A DNA stretch of 64,000 bases from Nonomuraea antri (lineage in GTDB: Bacteria; Actinomycetota; Actinomycetes; Streptosporangiales; Streptosporangiaceae): positions 1-64,000 of the forward strand of contig NZ_JABCPZ010000026.1 of the NCBI RefSeq assembly GCF_013283785.1, read 5' to 3'. Shown here in pieces: positions 26,442-34,539 of the stretch. Every line of letters starts with the position of its first letter. Positions within the stretch are counted from its first letter, which is position 1. The position numbers and the translations under genes are program-made. The notes beneath the pieces are model-generated. The model ran no database searches. It had not been told where the DNA came from and saw only the letters and a program-made list of their open reading frames with translations.

Positions 26442-26846
26442 TCAAGCGACGCCGAAGAGCGCAACGGCCAGGGCCACCAGCGCGGCGGCGATGAGCAGCG
26501 CGCCTACGCGAGTGAGTGCCGTTCCGGCGGAGCTCTTGCCTTCCTTGCCGATTCCCAGATGGATGAAGAATCCGCTGGATTGGGCCAGTACGCCGACGAG
26601 CAGCATCCCGCCGAAGAGCCATTCCATGCCCTCGGAGAGTTCGGCGCGGGGCAGATAGAGCAGGTACACCAGCGACAGGATGAGCAGAACTCCGGCATGG
26701 GCGTGCCCGGCTCGGAAGAAGCGTTCGCGAAGTTCGCCGAGTTCTCCGGCGTCGGTGGTGATGAAGCGCAGCAGCGCGTGGCCGCCGAACTCCACCGTGA
26801 CGATGGAGAGAATCGCGATGATCGGTAACAGTTGGGTTGCGCTCAT
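26442..26846 (-). CDS. Small membrane protein in the DoxX operon
   Basis: This 134-aa protein has four hydrophobic helices, near residues 5-25, 50-68, 76-96 and 110-132. The short loops contain RFFRAGHAHAGVLLI. It lies 62 bp downstream of the DoxX-family gene on the same strand and likely shares its TetR-controlled promoter. No named domain was recognised; the helix pattern is DoxX-like in size. A membrane redox or stress role alongside DoxX is inference. Confidence 0.78.
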   Translation of the reverse strand: MSATQLLPIIAILSIVTVEFGGHALLRFITTDAGELGELRERFFRAGHAHAGVLLILSLVYLLYLPRAELSEGMEWLFGGMLLVGVLAQSSGFFIHLGIGKEGKSSAGTALTRVGALLIAAALVALAVALFGVA

Positions 26847-26908
26847 GGTGATTCTCCGATGGGTCTAGGCGCGGATCGGATCTGGTGAATCGGGCCCGCG
26901 GCTCGGGC

Positions 26909-27397
26909 CTATGCGTGGACGAGCCGCTTCTGCAGCCCGGATTCCTTGCGCGCGCGGTATCGATCCACGAGCACCGTCGTGGTGGCCGCCAGGAAGACGA
27001 GCTGCATCAGTGTCCGTCCCGGAAGTTGATCCCACCACGGGAGCGCCTGCCCGGAAAGAGCCAGATGCACGTTGGCGGGGAACATCAGCACGAGCTGAAG
27101 GGTGAGCCCGCCCGCGGCCCACATGGCGGTGCGCGGAATGAGCAGTCCGACGGCTCCGGCGATCTCGGTGATGCCAGTGATGTCCACCAGCAGTGCCGGC
27201 TCGGGCAGCCACGGGGGCACCATCGCGATTAATTCCGCGCGCATGCTGACGAAGTGCACGGTCGCGGCCAGCAGGAACATGGCCGCCAGCCCAAACCGCA
27301 GCGCCATGGGGACGCTTCGCAGCGACGGCTGCTTCCAGATGATGCCCACGAGCAGGGTCACCGCGGTGACGACGACGAGAGTGATGAGCGGTTCCAT
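26909..27397 (-). CDS. DoxX-family membrane protein
   Basis: This 162-aa protein has an N-terminal membrane anchor and the DoxX-like four-helix core: ALRFGLAAMFLLAATVHF, ALLVDITGITEIAGAVGLLI, AAGGLTLQLVLMFPANVHL and a final helix with LMQLVFLAATTTVLVDRYR. DoxX proteins are quinone-linked or of unknown membrane function; in actinobacteria they are linked to oxidative and thiol stress. Its promoter, TTGACA-N18-TAATCT, lies at 27435-27464 and is overlapped by two palindromes. The divergent TetR gene is the probable regulator. Confidence 0.85.
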   Translation of the reverse strand: MEPLITLVVVTAVTLLVGIIWKQPSLRSVPMALRFGLAAMFLLAATVHFVSMRAELIAMVPPWLPEPALLVDITGITEIAGAVGLLIPRTAMWAAGGLTLQLVLMFPANVHLALSGQALPWWDQLPGRTLMQLVFLAATTTVLVDRYRARKESGLQKRLVHA

Positions 27398-27420
27398 GGC
27401 GTTGCCCTTTCTTTGCGAGA

Positions 27421-27486
27421 TCTTGTCACTGTCAAGATTAGGCTCGGGGTGCAGAACTTGTCAATGACTAGTTTCTGGCATACTGA
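27421..27486. promoter_or_regulatory. Divergent DoxX/TetR promoter with two palindromic operators
   Basis: Palindrome O1, TCTTGTCACTGTCAAGA, lies at 27421-27437 and O2, AACTTGTCAATGACTAGTT, at 27455-27473; each is near-perfect. On the minus strand, TTGACA (27459-27464) and TAATCT (27435-27440), 18 bp apart, form an excellent sigma-70-type promoter for the DoxX operon. O1 covers the -10 and O2 the -35. On the plus strand, TTGTCA (27458-27463) and TACTGA (27481-27486) could drive the TetR gene, whose ATG is at 27491, giving an almost leaderless message. The layout predicts that TetR represses both directions. Confidence 0.75.
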
Positions 27487-27490
27487 GTTC

Positions 27491-28048
27491 ATGAAACGGA
27501 GCTACCACCACGGCGACCTGCGCAAGGCGGTCCTGGCCGCGGCTGTGGAGGTGATCGAGGAGTCCGGTCCCGGAGCGATCAACCTTCGCGATCTCGCCCG
27601 CCGCGTCGGCGTCTCCCATGCCGCCCCCGCCCACCATTTCGGCGACAAGGCCGGACTGCTGACCGCGCTCGCGACCGAGGGCTTCGACCTGCTCACCGGG
27701 GCCCTCCAGCAGGTGGAACCGTCCGATCTGCGGGAGGCCGGCGTCGCCTACGTCGCCTTCGCCGTCGAGCACCGCGCCCACTTCGCGGTGATGTTCCGCC
27801 TCGACCTGCTCCGGACGGACGATGCGGCGCTGCAAACCGCGCAGGCCAGCAGCGCGGCCGCCCTCGGCGCCGCCGTCGCCGGCGCGGCCGAACCCGGCGA
27901 CGACCCCGTGATCCTCAGCACGGCGGCGTGGTCCTTGGTCCACGGCTTCGCCACCCTGTGGCTGCAGGGCGTGCTGCCTCCTGAACTTGGTAACGACGTG
28001 CACACTGCCGCACGGGCGATCGCCGGCATGCTCTCCGGAGTCCGCTGA
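27491..28048 (+). CDS. TetR/AcrR-family repressor, WHG-domain type
   Basis: This 185-aa regulator starts MKRSYHHGDLRKAVLAAA, with helix-turn-helix INLRDLARRVGVSHAAPAHH followed by FGDKAGLL. That is the pattern of TetR proteins with a C-terminal WHG/TetR_C_13 ligand domain (AWSLVHGFATLWLQGVLPP). The start was placed at ATG 27491 because the conserved domain begins there; the upstream open frame has no conserved content and runs through the promoter. It is divergent from the DoxX operon and flanked by two near-identical palindromes, so autoregulation and repression of DoxX are expected. The inducer is unknown. Confidence 0.9.
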   Translation: MKRSYHHGDLRKAVLAAAVEVIEESGPGAINLRDLARRVGVSHAAPAHHFGDKAGLLTALATEGFDLLTGALQQVEPSDLREAGVAYVAFAVEHRAHFAVMFRLDLLRTDDAALQTAQASSAAALGAAVAGAAEPGDDPVILSTAAWSLVHGFATLWLQGVLPPELGNDVHTAARAIAGMLSGVR

Positions 28049-28229
28049 CTCTTGGTCATCACTTACCGGCTTGGACGGCGACGCTGTGAACGGCTGACTT
28101 CGGCTCGGTTTTTCGGCGCGCCGATCCCAGACGCTGCTCGACGGACAGGAGTGCGCTGTACGGGTCCCGCAGAACCGCCGCACCGACCTACGCACCTGGC
28201 ATAAGCTCAGCGGCACCTGCGGGGCGGTA

Positions 28230-28979
28230 TCAGCCCTCGTCCCGGCAGGCCGGCCACTCATCGCCGGGTGCGCAGCTTTGGTATGAGAAGGCGTCCACCG
28301 CGATCCGGCTCTGACCCGTCGTGCCCTTCCTGATCAACAGGTAGTACCGCTCAGGCACTGGCACCCGCCGGTTGACCGGCACCTGCCTGCGCTGATAGCA
28401 GTTGCCCCAGCTCGAAAGCGTCAGACACTCACCGTCGACATAGACGATCTCGACACGCGTGGTGGCGGGCTGGAATTCCTTGTCCACGACCACGGTCACG
28501 TTCGGGTCATCGTTCGTCGTGGTGGAGGTCTCCTCACCTGCCGGTGTCGCCTCACGCGGGCCCGTCGACGAGGCCACCGCGAGCACGCCGGCGACCAGCA
28601 CGACAGCCAGAAGGGCGGCCACCCCCGCACCGATATGGGCAGGTGTGATGCGAGTCCGTCGCGGCGGCAGGAACAGCGCCGTCCCTGGCGGCGCCGCCTG
28701 CGGTCCAGGTCCTGTCGCAGGCGGTACCGGTCCAGGCATCGGGTACGGCGCTGGGCCGGGCGCGGAATCCGTCCTGGTCGGCGCGGTCGTCGCCGAGCCG
28801 GACGCGGCGGCCTCACCGTCGGGCTCCTCGACCCACCACGACCAGTACGGAGGCGCAGACGGCCACGAGGGGTCAGGCCCGCCCCAGCCCTCGGTGGGCT
28901 CCCAGCCGTCAGGGGTGGCGGGCCACCCCGGAGGCGCGGTGAACCTCCACCCAGGTCCAGGTCTTGGCGGAATCTTCAT
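28230..28979 (-). CDS. W-rich N-terminal module protein, single TM, secreted C-domain
   Basis: This 249-aa protein begins MKIPPRPGPGWRFTAPPGWP and runs through PDGWEPTEGWGGPDPSWP to PYWSWW. The same 50-residue tryptophan/proline module starts three neighbouring proteins. A Pro-rich stretch follows, then one membrane helix (about 115-135, HIGAGVAALLAVVLVAGVLA). The extracellular domain of about 100 residues has four Cys (GECLTL, GNCYQ, QSCAP and PACRD) that could pair. It lies 15 bp after the preceding minus-strand gene and is probably in one operon with it. The function is unknown. The layout suggests a membrane sensor with the W-rich module in the cytoplasm. Confidence 0.8.
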   Translation of the reverse strand: MKIPPRPGPGWRFTAPPGWPATPDGWEPTEGWGGPDPSWPSAPPYWSWWVEEPDGEAAASGSATTAPTRTDSAPGPAPYPMPGPVPPATGPGPQAAPPGTALFLPPRRTRITPAHIGAGVAALLAVVLVAGVLAVASSTGPREATPAGEETSTTTNDDPNVTVVVDKEFQPATTRVEIVYVDGECLTLSSWGNCYQRRQVPVNRRVPVPERYYLLIRKGTTGQSRIAVDAFSYQSCAPGDEWPACRDEG

Positions 28980-28994
28980 CGTGATCCTTGCAAG

Positions 28995-29645
28995 TCAGTC
29001 GGGTAGTTCACCGATGGACGGAATCGTGATCATCTGGCCGCCGAGCGCGTCCACGATCGCCTGGGCGGCCTCGGTGCACGCTTCGACGGGCCCGCAGTTG
29101 ACAGCCCATCCCTCTCCGACGGCGAGGTGGTTGTCGGGCCCGTAGGTCCGAAAGCCCTTGATCTGAGCCACTGCATCGTCCTGGGTTCGGCGGCTGCCGA
29201 AAGTCATGACGGCCGGTTGATGTCCGAGTTCCTCCTGGCATGCGATGGCCTCGTCGCCGTCGAAGCGCAGGGCCGGCCGCGAAGCGGCGCAGCGGTAGTC
29301 GCCCTCGCCGAGCGCGGTGACCAGGGCGTCCACGGTGATCGGCGGCTCGATGACGAGCGGCGGTCGCCTTTCGCCGCCGACCAGGACCACCACGATGCCG
29401 GCGGCGAAGACGACTCCGGCGAGGGCGAAGATCAGGATGTGGAGCGGGGGAAGCGCAGTACGGGGAGTGGCACTGCGCGGGGCGCCTTCCGCGCTGATCC
29501 ACCACGTCCAGTCAGCGGGCGGCGCGGGCCAGCCAGGCTCGGGTCCGGCCCAACCTTCGTGCGGGGCCCAGTTGTGCGGCGGGACCGGCCAGCCCGGAGG
29601 CGGGTTGAACGACCATCCGGCACCCGGACGTGGGGGGATCCGCAA
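28995..29645 (-). CDS. W-rich N-terminal module protein, single TM
   Basis: This 216-aa protein begins MRIPPRPGAGWSFNPPPGWP and continues to a WTWW end of the module near residue 49. One membrane helix (about 68-90, LHILIFALAGVVFAAGIVVV) separates it from an extracellular domain of about 125 residues. That domain has paired Cys (YRCAAS/IACQEE and NCGPVEACTE) and resembles lipid-anchored DUF-type sensor domains. It is the first gene of a minus-strand pair and is divergent from the plus-strand W-rich/kinase pair. The common N-terminal module suggests that the products act together. Confidence 0.8.
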   Translation of the reverse strand: MRIPPRPGAGWSFNPPPGWPVPPHNWAPHEGWAGPEPGWPAPPADWTWWISAEGAPRSATPRTALPPLHILIFALAGVVFAAGIVVVLVGGERRPPLVIEPPITVDALVTALGEGDYRCAASRPALRFDGDEAIACQEELGHQPAVMTFGSRRTQDDAVAQIKGFRTYGPDNHLAVGEGWAVNCGPVEACTEAAQAIVDALGGQMITIPSIGELPD

Positions 29646-29813
29646 CGAGCACCTTGCCTGCCGAGACGCCGACGATCATCAATCGGCATTATGCAGACCG
29701 GAGCCCCTCAAGTCATCAATCGTTCCAAAAGTGCAATACGCCACCATTGCCCCTTAAACCACCACACGGCGATAATCCAGACTCGCTCATGATCAGTTCG
29801 AAAGTGGAATCAG

Positions 29814-30737
29814 GTGAACATCCCTCCCCGTCCCGGCCCTGACTGGCGGTTCTGCTCGCCGCCCGGCTGGCCTACGCCTCCGGACGGGTGGGTTCCCACG
29901 CCTGCTTGGGGCGGGCCCGAGGACGACTGGCCCGAAGCGCCGCCGTACTGGATCTGGTGGGTACGCGACGAGGAAGCCGCGGCGGTCCCTCACCAGGCCG
30001 CCACCGCGCTGCCTCCCACGGTGGTCGAACCTTCCGCGGCGACGACGGCGAACGAGCCTCCTGCTCGCCGCGGTCTGCTGTGGCCGCTGGTCGCGTTGGG
30101 AGTGGCGATCGCATTCCTGGCCGGAGCGGTCGTGTTCGTCACCGCCGACCGCGGCGATCCCGGCACACCCGCCGCCGCTGCGACGGAACAGGCGGCCGGC
30201 GCGGAGTCCCTCGCCCCGGCGTCCACGACTCCCCCGGGGGGTGCGGAGTCCGCGCCGTCGTCGCCGTCGGAGACCCTGAGCAGCCCGGCCGCCCGCGAAC
30301 AGGCGCTCGCGATCGACGCCCTCCTGGACGAGAGCGAGCCCAGCCGGGGCGAGCTGGCCCGCGCCATCCGGACGATCCTGCGCTGCTCGAACGTCAACTC
30401 CGGGATCAAATCCATCGAGCGAGTCACCCGGCAGCGCGCGGAACAGGCGGCAGCGGCCGAGGAACTGAGTACGGACGCACTCCCGTCCGGGCAGCAACTG
30501 AAGTCCGCTCTGGTGGAGGCGCTGAGCGCTTCTCACCGGGCGGACAAGGCGTACCTGAAGTGGGCCAAGCGCTACAAGGCCCACGACTGCTCGGGCGCAA
30601 CGGTCGGCGACGCGGACTACGACGCCGGCAACGCCGCCTCCGAAGAAGCCACCGCCGCCAAGATCGAGTTCGTCGGTCTCTGGAATCCCGTCGCCCGGCA
30701 GGAGGGCCTGGCCGAGCGCACGGAGGAAGAGATTTGA
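29814..30737 (+). CDS. W-rich N-terminal module protein upstream of the kinase
   Basis: This 307-aa protein starts at GTG 29814. Residues 1-50 are the W/P-rich module (NIPPRPGPDWRFCSPPGWP to PYWIWW). One membrane helix (about 88-110, LLWPLVALGVAIAFLAGAVV) is followed by an Ala/Ser/Pro linker and a helical extracellular part of about 150 residues with two Cys (ILRCSN and AHDCSG). The stop overlaps the start of the kinase gene by four bases (TTGA), so translation is coupled. It is probably a membrane partner or accessory of the kinase. Confidence 0.8.
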   Translation: MNIPPRPGPDWRFCSPPGWPTPPDGWVPTPAWGGPEDDWPEAPPYWIWWVRDEEAAAVPHQAATALPPTVVEPSAATTANEPPARRGLLWPLVALGVAIAFLAGAVVFVTADRGDPGTPAAAATEQAAGAESLAPASTTPPGGAESAPSSPSETLSSPAAREQALAIDALLDESEPSRGELARAIRTILRCSNVNSGIKSIERVTRQRAEQAAAAEELSTDALPSGQQLKSALVEALSASHRADKAYLKWAKRYKAHDCSGATVGDADYDAGNAASEEATAAKIEFVGLWNPVARQEGLAERTEEEI

Positions 30738-32938
30738 GCATTCCCGCTCGCCCAGGTGATGGCTGGTCCTTCAATCCGCCGCCGGGTTGGACCGTTCCCG
30801 AGGGCTGGGAACCGCCCGCCGACTGGGAAGGGCCGGATCCCGGCTGGCCGGCGGCCCCGCCGTACTGGCTCTGGTGGAAGGAAGCCGAGCTTCCCGTCCC
30901 ACCATCGACTGACCTGACCGGGGCCGGCCCGTCCCCCTTGGAGCGCGGCGATCCACCCCGGATCGGTGAATATCGGCTCGCCGGGCGGCTCGGCTCGGGC
31001 GGCATGGGAATCGTGTACGCCGGTGTCGACCGGGCGGGCCGGCGAGTCGCTGTCAAAGTCGTCCATCCCGCCTTCGCCGGAGAGGCCGAGTTCCGTGCCC
31101 GGTTCGCCCGCGAGAGCGCTGTGCTCACGCGTGTTGCGGGCGCTTGCGTCGCGCGAGTGGTCGCCGCCGACACCAGGGCCGCGCGGCCCTGGCTGGCCAC
31201 CGAGTATGTTCCCGGCCCCACGCTGGACGCCTACATCCGCCGGTACGGACCGCTGACCGGTGATGCGCTGTACGGCCTGGCGGCCGGCCTGGCCGAAGCG
31301 ATCGTCGCCATCCACGACGCAGGCGTGGTGCACCGGGACCTCAAGCCCGCCAACGTGATCCTTTCCCCGCAGGGCCCACGGGTCGTGGACTTCGGGATCG
31401 CCCGCGCGTTGGACGAGACCGCCATGACCCGTACCGGCATGGTCGTCGGCTCACCTGGCTGGATCAGTCCCGAGGAGTACGGCGGCACCGAAGCCGGCCC
31501 CGCGGCTGACGTGCACAATTGGGCACTCCTGGTCGCCTACGCCGCCTCCGGCAAGCCCCCCTTCGGCGCCGGCCGTCCCGAGGTCCTGGCCGCCAGAGTC
31601 CTCGGCGCGGACGCGGACACTTCGGATCTACCCACTGATCTGCGGGCCCTGACCGATCGAGCGCTGGCCAAGGATCCCCAGCTCAGACCCGATGCTCACG
31701 CCTTGCTCCGCCTGACGACCGAATGCTGGGGCGCCTTCCAGGATGACCCGGCGCCCGGCGGCTTCGAGAATCCGGCGACGGAGGTCGTCACGCGACTGGA
31801 GCGGACATGGGCACCAGCCGGTCCAGCGGAAACGCCGTGGGAGGCGGCTCCGCGCGGCCGAACGTCCCGTATGTTGTGGGCCGCGTCCGCGACGATCGCG
31901 ACCGTCGCGATCGCCGCGGTTGTCGCGTCCTCCCTCCCCTCTTCAGGAGGGCAGCCCACCGCCGCACCACCGCAAGAGACCGTCGTCATTCCGGCCACCC
32001 CCGCATCAGCCACGCCCTCCGCGTCCCCCTCCACATCCGCGGTCGTCCCTCCGCCGCTCACGATCGCGGCCCTCGACAAGAACCGACTCCTCGCCTTCGA
32101 CGCCACCACCGGTGCGTTGATCCGCGAAATCACGCTCCCGGTCGAGAAGGTGACCGCGTTCGCGTTCGACACCGAGGACGCCACCCTGTACCTCCGAGCG
32201 GAGCAGTACAGCAGAAGTCGTCAGGCATACCTCGGCAGCCGCCTGTACCGGATGGGCGCCGATGGCACGGCCAGATTCGTGGCGAGGACGGGACGCGACG
32301 CGGAACTGGGTGGGTTCGCCGCCTCGAACGGGACGGTCGCCTACACGAGCAGCACGATCGAGATGTTCGAGCAGACGACGCTCCACATCGTCACCGCCCG
32401 GTCTGCCCGCCGCATCGAGCTGGGTGCCTACAACGTCACCGGCCTGTCCGTCACCTCCGACGGCCGGGTGGGCATCTCCGCCCGCGACGCGTCCGGAGTG
32501 TTCCGCGCCCGGGTGCTCCCACCGGACGCAAAGGGCTTCGAAGACAGCATCGAGATCATCTCCAGCGATTCCAACAGTTGTGAGTTGTCCGGCATCACCT
32601 GGGGCAACGACAAGTGGATCGCCATCGAGACGGGTTCCCTCGCACACGAGCGGCAATGCAGGGAGAACGCCCACATCGTCGACATCGACGAGGACCTGGC
32701 GAAGGTCAGCAAGATCGGGCCGGCCGTCTCGGTCGACGCGGACACCATGCCAGGCGACTACGCACTGCAGGTCGACCCGTACGGGCGGATCTACGGGCAG
32801 ACGTCCATTGAGAACCGCCATTTCATCGTCGAGGACGGAAAGGTCAGGAACGTGAAGAAGTCCAGGTACCGGTGTGCGAAGTCGCAGAAGAATTGCCTGC
32901 GGACGAGCGGGCTATATTTCACGGCCACACCCTCATAA
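30734..32938 (+). CDS. Receptor-like Ser/Thr protein kinase with W-rich N-module and C-terminal propeller-like sensor
   Basis: This 734-aa protein starts at TTG 30734, chosen because GGAGGAAG lies 5 bases upstream and the codon overlaps the previous stop. The W-rich module spans residues 2-50. The Hanks-type kinase domain (about 75-335) has GRLGSGGMGIVYAGV, VAVKVVHP, VVHRDLKPANVIL, DFGIA and GSPGWISPEEY, all catalytic residues intact. A membrane helix lies near 378-398. The 330-residue outer domain has repeated blades such as LLAFDATTGALIREI and LTIAALDKNR, with paired Cys near the end. It has no PASTA repeats, so it differs from PknB. It should phosphorylate cytoplasmic targets in response to an external signal. 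A decayed paralogue lies at 23.7-24.8 kb. Confidence 0.9.
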   Translation: MSIPARPGDGWSFNPPPGWTVPEGWEPPADWEGPDPGWPAAPPYWLWWKEAELPVPPSTDLTGAGPSPLERGDPPRIGEYRLAGRLGSGGMGIVYAGVDRAGRRVAVKVVHPAFAGEAEFRARFARESAVLTRVAGACVARVVAADTRAARPWLATEYVPGPTLDAYIRRYGPLTGDALYGLAAGLAEAIVAIHDAGVVHRDLKPANVILSPQGPRVVDFGIARALDETAMTRTGMVVGSPGWISPEEYGGTEAGPAADVHNWALLVAYAASGKPPFGAGRPEVLAARVLGADADTSDLPTDLRALTDRALAKDPQLRPDAHALLRLTTECWGAFQDDPAPGGFENPATEVVTRLERTWAPAGPAETPWEAAPRGRTSRMLWAASATIATVAIAAVVASSLPSSGGQPTAAPPQETVVIPATPASATPSASPSTSAVVPPPLTIAALDKNRLLAFDATTGALIREITLPVEKVTAFAFDTEDATLYLRAEQYSRSRQAYLGSRLYRMGADGTARFVARTGRDAELGGFAASNGTVAYTSSTIEMFEQTTLHIVTARSARRIELGAYNVTGLSVTSDGRVGISARDASGVFRARVLPPDAKGFEDSIEIISSDSNSCELSGITWGNDKWIAIETGSLAHERQCRENAHIVDIDEDLAKVSKIGPAVSVDADTMPGDYALQVDPYGRIYGQTSIENRHFIVEDGKVRNVKKSRYRCAKSQKNCLRTSGLYFTATPS

Positions 32939-32964
32939 CGCTCCCGACCATCATTCACGAATGC

Positions 32965-32982
32965 GACCGTACCTTCACGGTC
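32965..32982 (+). terminator. Hairpin after the kinase gene
   Basis: GACCGT (32965-32970) and ACGGTC (32977-32982) form a 6-bp stem with a 6-base loop, 27 bp after the kinase stop. Confidence 0.45.
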
Positions 32983-33421
32983 CATCGTGATTGTCGTGAG
33001 CGTACTCGCAGACATTAACAGCTGGATGGTTGAAGGGTGGAGCTACAGCGAGTGAGCGGCTTCGGCCTGCTGAGCACAGGGATGGGGTAACCCGAGAGGA
33101 TGACCTGCGGAGCTCGAGCAGGCGGCTAGAGGATGCTCAGGCCCTCAATGGTGAACACCTCGTCGAACATGGCGGTGGGCACGGTATCTCGATCGCGAAA
33201 AAATGGCACCGGGGCCAGGCGGTAGGGTCGTGGACCGCATGGACGGTACCGGTCTCGATTCAAGCCGGCGTCCTTTCCGCGAAGATGGTGTAGGGCCCCG
33301 CGCACGTCCGCCGGTTCCTCCAGCAAGCCAAGGCACATCGCTCGTTCGCGCGTTACCAGCCGATCATGCTCCGCGGACTGCGTGGATCATCTTCCTCTGG
33401 CCGGCCTACCTCGTCGGCCCG
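32983..33421. other. 439 bp without a supported gene
   Basis: Short frames exist on both strands, but none shows a recognisable domain or ribosome site. The right-hand third runs into the recombinase remnant. It may contain the eroded upstream part of that gene. Confidence 0.4.
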
Positions 33422-33643
33422 CCACCCATCCGGCTCCACGATCTGCGCCACGGAGCAACCTCGCTGATGCTCGCGAGCGGAGCGGAGATGAAGGTGGCGC
33501 AAGAAGCGCTCGGGCACATCTTCACCACCGACACTCACACCTCCGTCTACCCACAGGCGGTAACGGCCGCCTTGCCGCTCGGGAAAGCAGCCCAACCGCT
33601 CGATGAATTCGAGAAACGTCCGAGCTGGCACATTTGCAGGTAA
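33422..33643 (+). pseudogene. Tyrosine recombinase/integrase C-terminal remnant
   Basis: The stretch PPIRLHDLRHGATSLMLASG and then AEMKVAQEALGH carries the conserved R and the HxLRH and LGH boxes of phage-type tyrosine recombinases. In the nucleophile motif, normally DTYTSV, the sequence is DTHTSVYP, so the catalytic Tyr is His. Upstream catalytic parts are missing. It cannot be an active integrase and marks an old integration event. Confidence 0.75.
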
Positions 33644-33665
33644 GCCCTCTAGTCACAACGCACCC

Positions 33666-33681
33666 GCAGATTCGAATCTGC
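33666..33681. promoter_or_regulatory. Perfect 16-bp palindrome
   Basis: GCAGATTCGAATCTGC is a perfect inverted repeat 23 bp after the integrase remnant and about 60-75 bp before the next gene. It could be an operator for that gene or part of an old attachment site; the TTCGAAT core recalls a tRNA T-loop, but no tRNA is present. Confidence 0.5.
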
Positions 33682-33742
33682 AATCGTGGATGAGAAGCAA
33701 AACTTTGGGGCCGTCCCGTATCATCGAGCGGCACAGGAGGTG

Positions 33743-34051
33743 ATGAGGCCATTAATGATCGATGCCCAGGTACGCACGGAGAAGGGCGAAGTCGTGCTTC
33801 GTGGATCTCGCGGGCTGGACTGGATAGAGACCCTTCGGCACCTGGATGAGGACAAATTCCCATTCCTCGGCAGCCTGCTGCCGTTCGCGGACACGATGTT
33901 CAACTCACGACAGGCCACGAGACTCCGCAGGGAGGTCGCTCACCCGTCCGTCCGCGAGATCCTCGGGCACGAGTCGGCGACGGAGATCGAAAGACTCTGC
34001 CTGCACGTGGAGCAGGGTTCCCATCTCTATCTGTGGTTCCTGGGCGACTGA
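33743..34051 (+). CDS. Hypothetical protein
   Basis: This protein has about 102 aa and no recognised domain. The sequence is plausible coding DNA (IDAQVRTEKGEVVLRGSRGL, LDEDKFPFLGSLLPFADTMF), with charged helices and a Leu-rich end. The start is uncertain: AGGAGG at 33735-33740 is too close to ATG 33743 and rather far from ATG 33755, and an upstream ATG at 33686 lacks a ribosome site. It lies in the decayed integration region, so it may be island cargo. Confidence 0.5.
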   Translation: MRPLMIDAQVRTEKGEVVLRGSRGLDWIETLRHLDEDKFPFLGSLLPFADTMFNSRQATRLRREVAHPSVREILGHESATEIERLCLHVEQGSHLYLWFLGD

Positions 34052-34179
34052 CGTCTCTCGCCGGACGTAATGGAACACGAGATCACCGATACCGAGCCTG
34101 TCAGTGCTTCACCTCAAACGCCACCGCCAGACTCACAGATCCTTCGAATGGGTCCGTTCAAGATCGAAGGAGAAACGTG

Positions 34180-34251
34180 ATGACCGCGAACATCAACAGG
34201 ACGCCTGAGCAGCGGCTGACACCGCAGATCGAGGTAGGCGGCCCTTGGTGA
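34180..34251 (+). CDS. Possible 23-aa peptide ORF
   Basis: GAAGGAG at 34166-34172 is well placed before GTG-ATG 34177/34180, and the frame encodes MTANINRTPEQRLTPQIEVG then GPW and stop. The strong ribosome site is the main evidence. The peptide may be a genuine small product or the truncated start of a lost gene, since an IS256 remnant follows at once. Confidence 0.3.
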   Translation: MTANINRTPEQRLTPQIEVGGPW

Positions 34252-34287
34252 AGACCATGGCCGAAGCGTTGATGTGATAGGCCCGCG

Positions 34288-34365
34288 ATCGTCCGACTGA
34301 TCGGCGCCGTACTGGCTGAGCAGACCGATGATTGGGTCGTTGCCTGTCGCTGCCTCGGCCTGGGC
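34288..34365 (+). pseudogene. IS256/Mutator-type transposase C-terminal remnant
   Basis: The frame encodes IVRLIGAVLAEQTDDWVVAC and then RCLGLGILA. This matches the end of actinobacterial IS256-family transposases, where LVGAVLAEQNDEWAV is followed by RRYMG. No other transposase section or terminal repeat was found. Confidence 0.6.
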
Positions 34366-34539
34366 ATCCTTGCCGGAGCTTACATCCGGTTGGTCCCCGG
34401 CGACGCACCGGCCCCGGACTCACTCCCACCGACGCACTCACCGCTTGACCTGCAGAAACAGGATCACGCGAGATCGGCTCATCCACTGCGTCCGGCGCGA
34501 CCGCGCAGAAGCCACTCGTGACGAAATATCTTCTTCGCC

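Noticed and set aside
29888..30733. N-terminal extension of the kinase frame
   Set aside because: It overlaps the W-rich protein gene in another frame; the ribosome site and the W-rich module define TTG 30734 as the start.
33126..33338. 70-aa open frame on the minus strand
   Set aside because: It has no ribosome site, no recognised domain and no support from neighbours.
33666..33681. Possible tRNA T-arm (TTCGAAT in a stem)
   Set aside because: The arm lacks the G-C pair that closes the loop and no acceptor or anticodon arm is nearby; it is only a palindrome.
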